From assembly GCA_003427395.1 (NCBI GenBank), contig BFEA01001285.1, forward strand, positions 19,958 through 57,326: a DNA stretch of 37,369 bases, in the 5' to 3' direction. This DNA comes from Chara braunii. Its lineage: Eukaryota > Streptophyta > Charophyceae > Charales > Characeae. The notes beneath the pieces are model-generated. The model was not told where the DNA came from and made no database searches. It saw nothing but the letters and a program-made list of their open reading frames with translations. Numbering within the stretch: position 1 is the first letter of the stretch; each line of letters starts with the position of its first letter. Positions 10,623-21,227 of this stretch are shown here, piece by piece. The position numbers and the translations under genes are program-made.

Positions 10623-11873
10623 GCTCCGCTGGCTCCTTCGCAATAGCTATTTGGTGCTTCGTTGGATATGGTGGGGCAGTGATAACGCCTATGCGTTGGG
10701 TTATGACGGATGCCCAGTGTCATGTGGGCGCACCAGGAAGGCTATGTGCTGACATAGGGGTGCACGCTGGATGATGAGAACTTGCTGACGTGGCATTTAA
10801 GCCGAGGTGGGACTGCATTGGGTTGCGCCGAGGCATTGACCTGTCATCATAAATGCATGTCAGGTTACTGGTGAGAAATCTGTGGTTGGGGGCAGCATTA
10901 TGAGGTACGCTGCTCCTTACCTTATCTACCCTCTTCGTTACTTCTTACCGTGAGGAAGTGAGTTTTGTTTTGAGAGTCCTCTCATTGTGGGGTGTCGCAA
11001 GCGCTCAACCTTGAGAGTCGACATTCTTCCTGGGGAGCAAGCTGATGGGAGACGAGCTTTGCCTCTGAAGGGCCCTGGACGAAGCACTCAGGTCACGGTC
11101 ACCATGCCAACCCGCTGGGACTAGTACACACATACTTTGCCGCTTGTCCTTCGTTCTGCTTGCTGTGCTATAGAGGGAACGTGGATTGACCAGTCCGATG
11201 CGAGACGTCTACCAGACCATCTATAATTATTTCTGGTGGGATCTGATAAGAATACTGGTTATGATCGTCGTCCTGTCTGCGGTGTTAAATAATTCCTGAG
11301 GACCTTGGGGGTTGTCCTTAAACTGCCTCTTGATCAGCCAGATCAATCGGATGGAAGGCTCGTTGCACGCGAGGATAAATAACGGGCAGAACTGGTCATA
11401 AGTGATTTCCTGGGCATAGGGGTGGGCCGATTGCACACCTTCAGACACGCTGCTGAACCAGAGCTTCGGGACGTTGACATCATGTGACCACTCAAGAGGG
11501 ATACAGGGGGAGGGAAGATTCCAATGAACAACTTGATTGTTTCTTAATGTAAAATTTCATTCTGCATGCACAACCAGCGAATAATTTTATTTTTATTTTT
11601 GATAAGCTAGTTGTGACAAACATGCTAACAACTGACAGACAATTGCAGATAGGTAGTAATCATTCCTTGCTGCATTGCAATCTGTTCCAGACAAGTCAAA
11701 AGTAGGAATAAAATTGTTTGTAGGAATATGAGATTATCCGTTGTTACCGCTTGACTACTTTGTGACAAAGTTGGACCGAACATTTATTTTATTTTATTTT
11801 TAATTGGTTGGATGCCATGCTGCTGTAGGTCCTACTGAGGACTCTATTACAGATCGCAGGCCACGCATAGCTC
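10623..11873 (+). mobile_element. Element E 5' leader
   Basis: Non-coding leader of about 1.25 kb between PBS and gag. It holds a 17-nt block, TGGTTGGGGGCAGCATT (10883-10899), that is complementary to the pol 3' region of B/C. AG|GTACGC follows at 10903-10910, a splice-donor-like site shared with the A2 and C leaders. GAGGATAAATAA and TTAAATAATTCC near 11285-11385 are shared too. The last 300 nt are AT-rich. Short ORFs here are chance. Confidence 0.8.
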
Positions 11874-13066
11874 ACGAGTGGAGATGACAGTGAGGTTGAG
11901 GGACTAGACCAAGACGATAGGAGGCTTACCCAGAGACGTGCACTCAGTTGGACGACCACTTTCCTTGTGTTGGAACACGAAGAGGAAAGGAGACTGTGGA
12001 GAGAAGCCAGAGAAAGGACGGCATTGCAGAGGGCTAGGGAAGTAGCAGCCAACGCCGAAAGGGCACTAGCAGCAACATTAGCAGCAGACACTAGCGCTAA
12101 TGCAGAGGCAGCCATGGCTACCGCCTCTACCATGTCACCGGCCTCATCTCAGGCCTCTTCGTCAGGTGTTAGTCAGGGTGTGTCCCAGATTTCCGTTAGT
12201 CAGTCTGCTGGTTTGCAGGTCAGCCAGCAGCAACCCATGTCCGATGAGGATTATGAGATCCAACAAGCGGATGCTCTCTGCACAGAGTTACAGCGTCAGT
12301 TGCGGGAAGTAGAGGGAAGGAGAGAGAAAGCTAGGATTAGAAAAGCCAGACTACAGGCAAGGGGAGAGGAATTAGGCAAGTCAGAAGCTATAAATGAGTC
12401 GACTCTCGATCCTATAGGGTTGTCCCTTCGGAACTCTTTGTTGAGTGCGGCCAAAGTACAAGTTGTGCAGCAGGAGATGTTGGTTGCACTGATAGCTGGT
12501 TAGAACCAGATTCTGACCGCTTTGCGCACGCCTTGACCTACGGTCAGACAACCACTGTTTGTTGTAGCTCCCCCTACAGTTGCAGGTCCAGTGATGACAC
12601 TGCTGCCGATAGGGCAACACTTTTCCCCTCATTTTGGCATACCCCCATCTAGCGGACTAGTAGTGGTAGTAGTGGGCAGATTCCTGTACAACCTTCTTCA
12701 CTTCCCCAACCGGTGGTTGCCGCTATAGGGTAGCCACAAGTGCAGCAGCCCTTGCAACTGAGTCAGCCGCAGCAGCAATTACAGCAGCAGCAGCAAGTGT
12801 CGTTGCTGCAACAAGTGCCGCCGCAGCGACATGTTCCATCGGTTACTCAACCGATGCAGCAGGCACAAGGTGTTGTACAGCCTACGCAGTGGACACCCAA
12901 GATACCCTTGTTGAGTCTTGAACCCTTCTCTGGCGAAAAGAAGAGGACCTGGATACCTGGGTGAGGATTGTGCCTATGTATGTAAGGCACAAGCTCACAA
13001 GGTTAGAGGAGGAAGTCATAGTTGTTGCGTCTTTTCTAGAAGGATTTGCAGCTAGATGGTTGAACC
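11874..13066 (+). pseudogene. Element E gag, N-terminal half (interrupted)
   Basis: Plus-strand Gag relic. By comparison with element C (ATGAGCGGG at 20022), the start codon has become ACG (11874). One frame then runs to 12503. It holds an acidic start, a long coiled coil (HEEERRLWREARERTALQRA), an Ala/Ser-rich stretch and MSDEDYEIQQADAL, followed by a second charged helix (REVEGRREKARIRKARL). Interruptions are TAG at 12501 (element A has Gln here), TGA near 12534 (element A has Arg), TAG near 12733 (Gln in A) and two frameshifts. The linker is Gln-rich from CAG runs (12740-12890). The gag core (EPFSGEKK, VRIVPMYVRHKL, EEVIVVASFLEG, AARWLN) stops at 13066, where a transposon with inverted repeats begins. 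The coding sense resumes at 27912. Confidence 0.88.
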
Positions 13067-13087
13067 ACCAGTACTTGGCCCAGCTAT
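13067..13087 (+). repeat. Left 21-bp terminal inverted repeat
   Basis: Perfect inverted match to 27891-27911 at the exact points where the E gag is split. Outside it the flanks are GGTTGAAC on the left and GTTTAAAC on the right, an imperfect 8-bp target duplication candidate (6 of 8 identical). Confidence 0.8.
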
Positions 13088-13357
13088 CAAGTCCGAGCCT
13101 CCAGCGACCAGTATGTCGAGCCTGCCAAGCCTGGCCGTACTAGTAGTTGGACAGGCCGAGGCTGGGGGGACCAGGTGGAAAACAAAAACGGCAAAAAAAA
13201 AAAAAGAAAAAACAACAACGTTGTGGATGTGAATGCAGTTGGATGCATTCTCTTGAGTGCTAATGTGAGCACATCGCAGTTTGGGTGTATCAACCCCGTG
13301 ACATTTCTGTCAGAATCCATAATTAAAATAAGGGGAAAAAAAAACAAGGAAATGAAT
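13067..13357. mobile_element. Left arm of a TIR-bearing DNA-transposon-like element
   Basis: Begins with a 21-bp terminal inverted repeat (13067-13087, ACCAGTACTTGG…AGCTAT) whose exact reverse complement ends the right arm at 27911. The two arms break one gag gene. The interior is non-coding, with A-rich runs at 13190-13220 and 13333-13352. The arm ends at the GAAT target duplication of the gypsy element inserted into it. Without that insertion the element would be about 0.7 kb: a non-autonomous element of unknown superfamily. Confidence 0.7.
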
Positions 13358-14496
13358 TGCAAGGAACATGAATATGGACGAAGCCCAGAAATCCAGATTG
13401 CAAAATCACACTGAAGTCCAAGTAGTCAAAGCAAGAGCAGATAGCACAATGGAACCGAGTAACCATCCATTTGAGAATGATACAGAAGAATCGTGAGTCA
13501 ATNTCCAAGCCCAACAGGGCAACACCAACAGCATAACCCAATGTAGCTCTCTCTCTTGAATGGCGCCAGGCGCCCTACCTACTCTACAGCCTATCACTAC
13601 AACTACATCATGAAAGCAACCAGACAACTTGACGACCAGCGAGTGATGATGTCAACACCAATGCCGACCTCCCCTCTCCACCAGGTACGTCTCTCTCTTC
13701 ACCNCATGAAAGCAACCAGACAACTTGACGACCAGCGAGTGATGATGTCAACACCAATGCCGACCTCCCCTCTCCACCAGGTACGTCTCTCTCTTCACCC
13801 TCACTCTCCCTTGTTATCCCACACAGCGCCCTTCGCCTCCGAAGAACCACCTTCGCCCTTCACCTCCTCTGCGCCCACAGGCAGCCCGACTATGGCCGCC
13901 AATTCCCTGCGCCCAGGCTGCACTCTACCGCTTAGCGCTAGCATGTCTCCCTCAGCCACGGCGCAAGTGCACCGCTACAATGCAGCAACGTGCCCGCAAT
14001 GCCTGCATTGGCCAAGATCCCTGCCCACTCGCCCTCCCTGCCTATATGCCAGTGTTGCGTGTGGGCGGCCTCCCTTGAGCCTGCGCCTGGGCCCCAGTAC
14101 CTGTACCCAGGCCCAATGCAGTTGGGGCCCAGGAGATGCAGTTGCGCCCCTTTCATCAAGGCCTGCGGCCAGATTCAGATAGTGGACCGGTTTCCCATTG
14201 GCATTTTCGGCCTCTATATCCAGCATGCATTATCGGCCTCACGTTTATGTGCCCAGGTCCTAACCAACTCTGGGCCCCTGGGATTTCTGCATTTGCAGAG
14301 CTCCGATACTCGGTGCACTCCAACCAACCAGCGTGCTGCAACTGTATGGACCCCACTTCGTGAAATGTTTGCACAGAGGGCTCTTGTTGATTTGCTGGCC
14401 CGCCTTCACTTAGGGCAGGCACGAGGCTTGCTGGGGGCCTTAGCCCAGAACATGTACATCATGGCAAGGCCCCTATTTGAGGGCTCAATCCTCACA
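13358..14496 (-). mobile_element. 3' LTR of element C
   Basis: LTR of the 1043-bp family, minus orientation, with TG…CA ends and the polypurine tract alongside at 14497. Its 1139 bp equal 1043 plus 96 bp, a 95-bp duplication and one N (see 13609-13799). The left flank GAAT (13354-13357) equals the right flank of the partner LTR (27503-27506), giving a 4-bp target duplication for the whole of element C. Confidence 0.92.
13609..13799. repeat. 95-bp exact duplication around a single N in LTR C
   Basis: 13609-13703 and 13705-13799 are identical, separated by N at 13704. The other two LTRs have one copy. This is the signature of overlapping contig ends placed side by side rather than merged. Confidence 0.92.
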
Positions 14497-14511
14497 TTCC
14501 ATCCCCCTTAG
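14497..14511 (-). promoter_or_regulatory. Polypurine tract of element C
   Basis: CTAAGGGGGATGGAA on the minus strand, directly before the 3' LTR. Same sequence and position as in element B. Confidence 0.82.
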
Positions 14512-14533
14512 CTTCGAAAGTCCGCTGAGATGC

Positions 14534-15995
14534 TTACTTCGCAGGTGCCTTCCGTTTTAACATTCTCTCATATTCTGCCACCACTTGAGCTGTGTCAATC
14601 AGTTCCTCTCTGCTGAACCACCGATCTTCCTTCGGATTCGTATGATGCCTGAATCTGACACGATACTCCCGCTTGGGTTTAGGAGGTCTTCCTCTACCCA
14701 GTGGCTTTGGAACGAGCAGATCTATGTGATCCACAACGTCGTCAATGTCCACTTGACCATCCATGGTTGGGGGCAGCATTGATCTCCTGGAAGGAAATTG
14801 ATCTGTCTCAGTGAAAGGTGCAAGCTTTGAGGCATGAAAGACAGGGTGAGAGCGCAGATGACCAAGGATGCGGATAACATAGGTAGGACCATCCCCAACT
14901 ATGTCCAGGACTTCCCAAGGACCAAAATACTGAGGCATTAGTTTACGAGAGATTCCGAATTCCTGTCCTAGCTCACTAGCCTTGACCCAGACACGTTCCC
15001 CTATCTGAAATGAGGACTGTCGACGATGTTTGTTCTCAGAAGCAATCATTGCTTGCTGAGCTTTCTTGATGTGCTCGACAGCTTGCTGCAACAACTTCTC
15101 ATACTGCACACCATACTCAAGTGTGCCTGGAGTTGCAGAGGGTCGGTTTTCAGGTAGGAGGAAGTCCAGAGCTGATCTAGGCTTCCATCCCAAGTGCAGC
15201 TGATTAGGACTAACGTCGGTACTGCTGTGTACAACGCTGTTGTACAAGCTGGCGATGAGAGGCAACTTCTCATCCCAATCATCCTGACAGGGCTTGATGT
15301 AATGCCTCNGCAGGTGTTGTACAACTCTGTTCGTTTGCTCGGCCTGTCCGTTGGCTTTGGGATGATTCCCTGAAGTCATCTGAAGTTGATTGCCCATTTG
15401 TTCAACAGTTTTCTTCCATAGCTCACTTGTGAAGCGGACATCTCTGTCACTAATGATTGATTTTGGTAGTCCAAAGTCACGCACCTAGTTGTCCTGAAAC
15501 AACTTGATGACCTGTTCAGTCCTTGCAGTCTCTGGCATGGCAATTAGTCTAGCGTACTTGGTGAATCGGTCTATGATGACAAAGATGTGCCTCTTGCCAC
15601 TCCTGCTGGTCACCAGGGTGTCCATGAAATCCATGGAAACACTNTGTCCTGGACCAGCGGGGATAGGTAAGGGCTTCAGCAACCCAAGCGGTGCTTGAGT
15701 TCGCGGCTTGTCCCGCTNACAGACCTGACAGGTCTCAACATACTTCTTTGCATCTTCTAGCATTCCGGACCACCAGAATCGCTGTACTAGATTGGCACTC
15801 GTCTTTTTATAGCCAAAGTGTCCAGTTGCGTCATGACATTCTCCTAAGAATAAACTACGCAAACGTTCACTACATGGAACAACTAACCTTTTACATCCGG
15901 CCTTATCAAGAAAGAGAAGCCCGTCCACCATCACAAACTCATCTTCNNTGGCCTTGTCTTTTGCCTGAAGCTTGCGTATGATGTCCATCGTGACA
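14534..15995 (-). pseudogene. Element C integrase with AT-hook and chromodomain (pol 3' part)
   Basis: C-terminal third of the pol polyprotein. It starts with an HHCC zinc finger: CHDATGH at about 15820-15840 and CQVC at about 15720. The catalytic core has Asp in SMDFMD (about 15620), Asp in ISDRD (about 15450) and Glu in GQAEQTNR (about 15345). The last two are 35 residues apart, the classic D-35-E. A GPF-like module follows (PQYFGPWEVLDIVGDG, about 14885-14935). Next are GRGRPPKPK, an AT-hook-like motif (about 14668-14700), and a chromodomain (REYRVRFRHH, DRWFSREEL, VVAEYERML). TAA is at 14534. Chromodomains guide integration to heterochromatin in chromoviruses. One amber stop (TAG at 15485-15487) splits the core between its first and second catalytic Asp. 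All catalytic residues seen are intact, so only the stop and an N-marked codon disable it. Confidence 0.93.
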
Positions 15996-17757
15996 GGGTC
16001 TTCCTGATAGGCTCCCATCAGCGATTGAGTTAGTTCCTCAGATACACCAAACTCATAAACTAGCACCCCTAGGTAATCTGCTTTACGGGACAGCGCATCT
16101 NCAACCTTGTTGTATTCTCCCTTCAGATACTCTAGCTTGAAGTCATACTGATCTATGACCTAAATCCAGCGCTTGAGTGCATCAGAAAGAGCCGGTTGAG
16201 TCTTGATCCATTTGAGGGTCTGGTGGCTAGTTTTTAAGTAGAAAAATCGTCCCAACGGAAAGTGCCTCCAATGGACAAGTGCTTTGTAGAGAGCATAGAG
16301 TTCCCTTTCATAGGTGGCCTTTGCCAGTTTCTTCGATGGCATCTTTTTGCTCATATACTCAATCCGTCTCAACTTTTTCCCATCCTGTTGAGCCAGCACT
16401 GCGCCAATGTCGTATTGGCTTGCGTTAGTGGTCACTATGAATGGCTTCTGAGGATCGGGCACCATAAGAACCTCATGATTCATGAGTGCATGCTTCAATC
16501 GTTTGAAAGCAGCCTNGCACTCATCACTCCAGTCCCACGGCGTGTCAAGTCGAGTTAGATCAGTCAAAGGAGAGGCGACTGTGGAATAATTCTTCACAAA
16601 GTTCCTATAGTAGCCGCACATTCCTAAGAAAGATCTGACCTCAGTAATAGTCTGAGGTCGTGGCCAGTCCCTGATACTAGCCACCTTCGCATCTTCCGGC
16701 CTAATACCTTCTGCGGATACTTCATGACCCAAGTATAAGATCTTAGTGCGTCCGAACTCACATTTCTCTAAGTTGACCTTATACTTGTGTTGTCGCAAGA
16801 GTGAAANTACAGTCTCAACGTGCTGTGCATGCTCTTCGACAGACTTACTAAAGATAAGAATATCGTCAAGGTAAACTACGACAAACTTATCTAAGTGGTC
16901 ATGGAAGATACTATTCATGGCGTGCTGGAATGTACCCGGCGCATTGCAAAGGCCAAAGGGCATCACTACAAACTCATACAGACCGTATCTGGTCTGAAAA
17001 GCGGTCTTGTGCTGATCCTCAGGTCTTATTGAAATCTAATGGTAGCCGGATTTTAAGTCCATCTTGCTATAGTACTTACATCCCTGCACCCTATCCAGTA
17101 GGTCGTCTATGTGAGGTAGAGGCTCTGCGTTCTTTATTGTGATGACATTGAGGCCTCTATAATCAATGCACATCCTCAACGTACCCCCCTTCTTCGGTAC
17201 AAATAGCACTGGAGATCCGTAGGGGAAAGTACTCGGCCAGATCCATCCCTTCTCTGTCAACTCTTTCAGTTGTTGCCGAAGTTCATCCAACTCGGCCGGA
17301 GCCATCCTATAGATCCTTCCCTTTGGGGTTTTACTCCCTGGAATGATTTCTATGGCATGNACAATCTCCCTCTCTATGACTCCTGTAGGCTCAGTGAACA
17401 GATCAGGGAACTTAGCAACGACGCTTTCTGTCTCTGGGGGTGTTTTAACGGCCTCCCCTTTCTCAGAGACATNCACTAGGTACATACCCTCCTCTTGGTT
17501 TTGTTTATAGTAGTTGTAGAACGCTGATGCACACAAGCAGCCATAGGTATCGATTATACTACTGGCTTTGAACTTAGTCAGTCTCACTGTTCTTCCACTA
17601 GGCAACTTATGCTTTAGCACCTTCTTGTCCCAATCAAACTGGGGCTTGGCAACCTCAAGGTAGTACATTCCTAACAGCATATCGAATGGTAAGTCGCCGC
17701 TAACTAGGAACGAAATCTTGTGATTAAGTTCCCCTCCTCCATAGGAGAAGGTACAGA
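15996..17757 (-). pseudogene. Element C reverse transcriptase and RNase H (pol middle part)
   Basis: Same frame as the integrase. From the N-terminus: the tail of protease (LLGMYYLEVAKPQFDW, about 17680), a linker, and RT with [21 protein letters not shown] (about 17150-17215), [19 protein letters not shown] and YLDD (about 16880). Then comes [14 protein letters not shown], followed by RNase H (16160-16500). TAG stops lie at 17036 (position of the Gln in GYHQI) and 16160 (RWI*VID). The RNase H active site has lost two acids: TTNAS for TTDAS, and TSH where TDH is usual. The Glu of YERELYAL and the last Asp (VADAL, with an N) remain. RT itself keeps YLDD. A copy identical over about 1.65 kb lies at 8523-10176. 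Confidence 0.93.
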
Positions 17758-18146
17758 CTACATCCCTGATGCTACTGGTCTACTAAGGTGCTGTACCCGG
17801 TCCTGTAGGTGCAGCCTTTCCAAGCAGTCGCGACTTATGTAATTCCGCGTGGAGCCGATGTCTATGAAGGCACCACATTTGCGGCCTCCTACATCAACTT
17901 CCACAACGAAGTGTTCCCCTCTAGGACCTTTCCTTAGTGCCACCCAAGATTCACGAGGGTCCTTACTTGACCACTCACTTTCCAAATCTTCTAAGGCTTC
18001 AGACACATCCAACGTTCAGAGCATGGTTTGGTCTGGATGAGTCTGCAGGGTGACTAAAGAGTCATTAGCTATGGCCTGCTCATGAAGTGGGGAGGGTATC
18101 TGGCCCACTTCACCTTGAGTAGAAGCNGCTAAAACTTCCACCGGCC
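17758..18146 (-). pseudogene. Element C aspartic protease, N-terminal half
   Basis: Frame 17758-18012 reads DVSEALEDLESEW, then GEHFVVEVDVGGRKCGAFIDIGSTRNYIS. The retropepsin active site is usually D-[ST]-G; here it is DIG, so the catalytic Asp is kept but the next residue is Ile. After SRPVASG the frame shifts. Compared with element A, about 25 residues before VCTFSYGGGEL are missing. The region between the gag stop (18147) and 18012 has no clean frame. The protease would process Gag-Pol; this copy is broken. Confidence 0.85.
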
Positions 18147-20022
18147 TTACGTGTTTCCCGAGCTAGAAACCTGGGAAGAAGGTGCCCCCATCTTAGGAGG
18201 TATCTTATGCNTGACCTTTGCGTTCTTGCACTTATACTGGGTGTGTCCGTATTCACCACAGTTGATGCAAGCACCACGCACTCTACAGTCCCGCCACACT
18301 TCCTGATCAAGACCTGCCTTGATCCAATCAGCAACTTTGGTCTGATTGGAGGCGGCCTGCCCTTGACTCTTTTGATGGCCCTTCCCTCGGCCACTGGCCT
18401 TAGTCTTTACAACTGCGGCGAGGGTGCTCCCTCAGCGATTTCCTCGCCGTCGTACTCTGAATACTCCAACAGGTCTGTGAGCTCTTCGATCTCAGTTTGA
18501 GTCCCATCGGACTCAACCATCATCAATTTGCTCCCCTTCTTCTTCCATTCCTGTGGACTCTTCTTCTTCCTTGTGTCTACTTGAGTAGGCTNAGCACTTC
18601 CTAGAGTAGCCTCCAAGTCTAAGGCTTTTCTAGATAGTGTCTCAAACGAGTGATACTCGAGGCAAGCCTCGCTGGATAGTAAGTTCCTAAGATTCTCTGG
18701 GAGACATCTCACAAACATGGTCAATAAGACCTTGTCATCGTAGTGTATGCCGGGAACTACGATGAGGCTATCTACGGTAGTCGTTAGCTCTCTGACTGAC
18801 TTAAACTTTNTTTGGTCTAGTCTGTGCATCGCATCAGTGGCAATTTGTGCCTGCTGTGGATTGTGCCAGCGAGCTTCTACCATTTCCAAGAACTGTTNTA
18901 ANGNAAGGGTCTTAGCCCAGTCTGCCATTCGTCNTCCGTACCCGGCCTTTGCTACTAATCCATCTAGCCATTTGGCTGCCTTACCCTCAAGGTAAGATGC
19001 CGCAGTAATCACCTCCTCCTCCTGCAAAGTCCTCTTTGCCCTTACCCACACTGGAACCGTTCTCAACCATGTGTTGAGTTCCTCATCCTTCTCTNCGGAG
19101 AAGGCAAGGGGTGGTTTCATAGGGGTCTTTGCGTACCATTGACCTTGCTGCTGTCCGTGTTGAGGAACAGGTTGTTGTGGTGATGGTGTAGCAACCACCG
19201 TTGACCCAGAAGAAGAAGAAGCAACAGTCTGTGCGGCTGCTGCAGACGTACCACTTGGCTGTGTGCCAGCTTGTACCGGAAAGGGGCCTGACATCGCCGT
19301 TAACGGCAACGGCGACTGCGCTGCTGGCCTGAATCCTGGCCTTTGCAAAAGGTCCAAGATCTGGTCTAAAGAGTTCTGCATGAAGTCCAGCCTGCTGTCC
19401 ACATGCGCATGNAGCGACAGCACACTGTTCTTCAACACTTTCACTTGGTCAGACATAGCTGACTCATCCAAACCCTCCAATGCAGCCTTGTCTGCCTCTA
19501 ACGTATCAAGCCTGGCTGTTCTATTTTTGATTTCCCTTTCTCTGTCGGTTNCCTGTTTTAGTTCCCTCTCTAACTGCTCGCGGATCCTTTCGACCTATTG
19601 GAGCTCTAGGAGCTCCCTACTGCGTGGGGTCAACGGGCTTAACTGCGAGCCCGCCATTTGACTTGTGGACTGACTAAAACTTACTGCCCCGAAAGTACCC
19701 GAGGGCCCAATGGGCATTCCCAAATGGGTCTCAGACGAGGACGCAGACGAGGACGCAGCAGAGGACGCAGCAGATGCTGCGCCATTAGCCATTGCTAATG
19801 CTCTGGCTGCTGCTGCCTGCTCTCTAGTTGCTGCGTTTGCTGCTGCCAACGCCTGACTTGCAACTAGTGCTGTTTCCTGGGCTGCTGCTAGAGCACGGGC
19901 TCTGCGTTCGGCACGAAGCCGTCTTTCGTCTTCCGGTTCTAAGGTNTGGAACACATGCGGGACCCTAAACGTGTAAGTCTCACGTCGTCAACTCTACCCT
20001 CATCGGTGTCTGACCCGCTCAT
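18147..20022 (-). pseudogene. Element C gag (Ty3/gypsy Gag with CCHC knuckle)
   Basis: ATG at 20022 opens MSGSDTDEGRVDDVRLTRLG, then a frameshift near an N (19947). Order: a coiled coil (EPEDERRLRAERRARALAAA), an Ala/Ser-rich stretch, a TAG at 19595, and a second coiled coil (VERIREQLERELKQ … RTARLDTLEADKAALEGLDE). A Gln/Pro/Ser linker leads to the retrotransposon-gag core (about 19130-18720; WLRTVPVWVRAKRTL, ITAASYLEGKAAKWL, RCLPENLRNLLSSEACL). An acidic segment follows (TEIEELTDLLEYSEYDGEE), then a frameshift near 18410. An intact zinc knuckle CINCGEYGHTQYKC (18228-18269) comes before TAA at 18147. It binds and packages element RNA. Damage is limited to one amber stop and two frameshifts. 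Confidence 0.92.
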
Positions 20023-20722
20023 CAGTTAGGCAAACACTATCTGCACTACAACTCCCTGTTGGAGTCCTACCACAGCATGTGTCTGACCGACACCTAATTT
20101 TCTAAAAATAAATGTGTCCGGCAGGTCCCCTACTTGACCGATCAAGTGGCAGCCTTCAACATTCACAAAAGACTGTCCACATAGTTTAGTCTTGTCATGA
20201 TTAGTTCACTTACAGAAGTTTGCATAGAACTGGCTATGGTAGTATACAACAGTCCTAATACTAAACTGTCTGTGAGGTATTAGCAATCTGTCAACCAACT
20301 AATCAAGAACAAAACCAGACTATGTTGCAGATGTATGAACAGTGGGTATCGTTGTGTTTACAGNTGAGCACCAATTAGAACCTACCCTCCCCTCAATCCA
20401 ACATACCGAAAAGCATCTTTGAGCAGCAATGTCTTCGTGTGTAATGTCGGCCTACCCCTGTGCCCCAAGTCATTGCCGAGCAAGCCAGCCCATCCACTCT
20501 TATTTACCCTCGTACGGAACGAGCCTTACTACCCGAATTGATCTGGCTGATCAGGAGGGATTTCAGGAGAGCCCCCATCTCCTCAGGAATTATTTAACGT
20601 CGCAGTCGGGACGACGATCACAGCCAGTATCAACCGAGTTCCCAACCAGAAGTATTTATAGACGGTCTGGTAAGCGTCTCTTATGGGCTGGCACACCCGA
20701 CACAACTTCTATAGCGCAGCAA
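20023..20722 (-). mobile_element. Element C leader, gag-proximal part
   Basis: Reverse complement of the leader seen in E (about 11160-11870) and A2 (about 3650-4320). Landmarks on plus coordinates are the GAATTATTTAACGTCGCAG segment (20586-20604), TTATTTACCCTCG (about 20500) and CCTACCCTCCCCTCAATCC (20382-20400). It is cut at 20722 by the insertion 20723-25846. Non-coding. Confidence 0.82.
20705..20722. repeat. Left copy of an 18-nt direct repeat flanking the insertion in the C leader
   Basis: ACTTCTATAGCGCAGCAA here and ACTTCTAAAGCGCAGCAA at 25847-25864 border the 5.1 kb that interrupts the leader (one mismatch). The E and A2 leaders hold this block once. It may be a long target-site duplication, or the mark of recombination between two leaders. 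Confidence 0.6.
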
Positions 20723-21227
20723 GCACATGAGAAGTTGAACAGCCAATTGAGAACCGGAACACTACCAAGAGCATGAACTTGACAAGATGAGAGTGAAAGC
20801 ACAAGCACATGAGAAGTTGAACAACTAGTTGACGACAACAGCAACAACCGAAGTACATGCAAAAGTCGACCATGTAGACCACTGCCAAGACCAGGTACGT
20901 GCCCTCACATCATACCCCTCCTCTCTCTCTCTCTCACCCTCGACTTCTTCACCCACGCCTGCACTACACACGAAGACCACCACCCCCTCCACTAACCATC
21001 CAAGCCCAAGCCCGACTATGGGGGCTGGGCTATGGCGCTGCCTCACTGCAGCACCCTACTTCTCTCGCGACCACGCTCGCGTTGGCACACCACCTAGCGC
21101 TCACATGCAGGCGCGAGCTCACACTCCAGCAGTGCTGCCGCTTGCACTAGCAAGTGCCCGAATGCTTGCTTCCTTGGCGGGCACTTTCCTGAATGGAAAG
21201 TGCTCGCAGCTTTGCTGCCTGGCTGGG
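20723..21227 (-). mobile_element. LTR fragment related to the E and 1043-bp LTR families
   Basis: 20825-20940 matches the end of the E LTR in reverse (ACCAGGTACGTGCCCTCACATCAT and a short CT tract), and CCCGACTATGG near 21012 also occurs in the 1043-bp LTRs. A 21-bp direct repeat (20721-20741 and 20803-20823) lies at its edge. It has no PBS and no gene, and ends where the F repeat starts. Confidence 0.6.
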
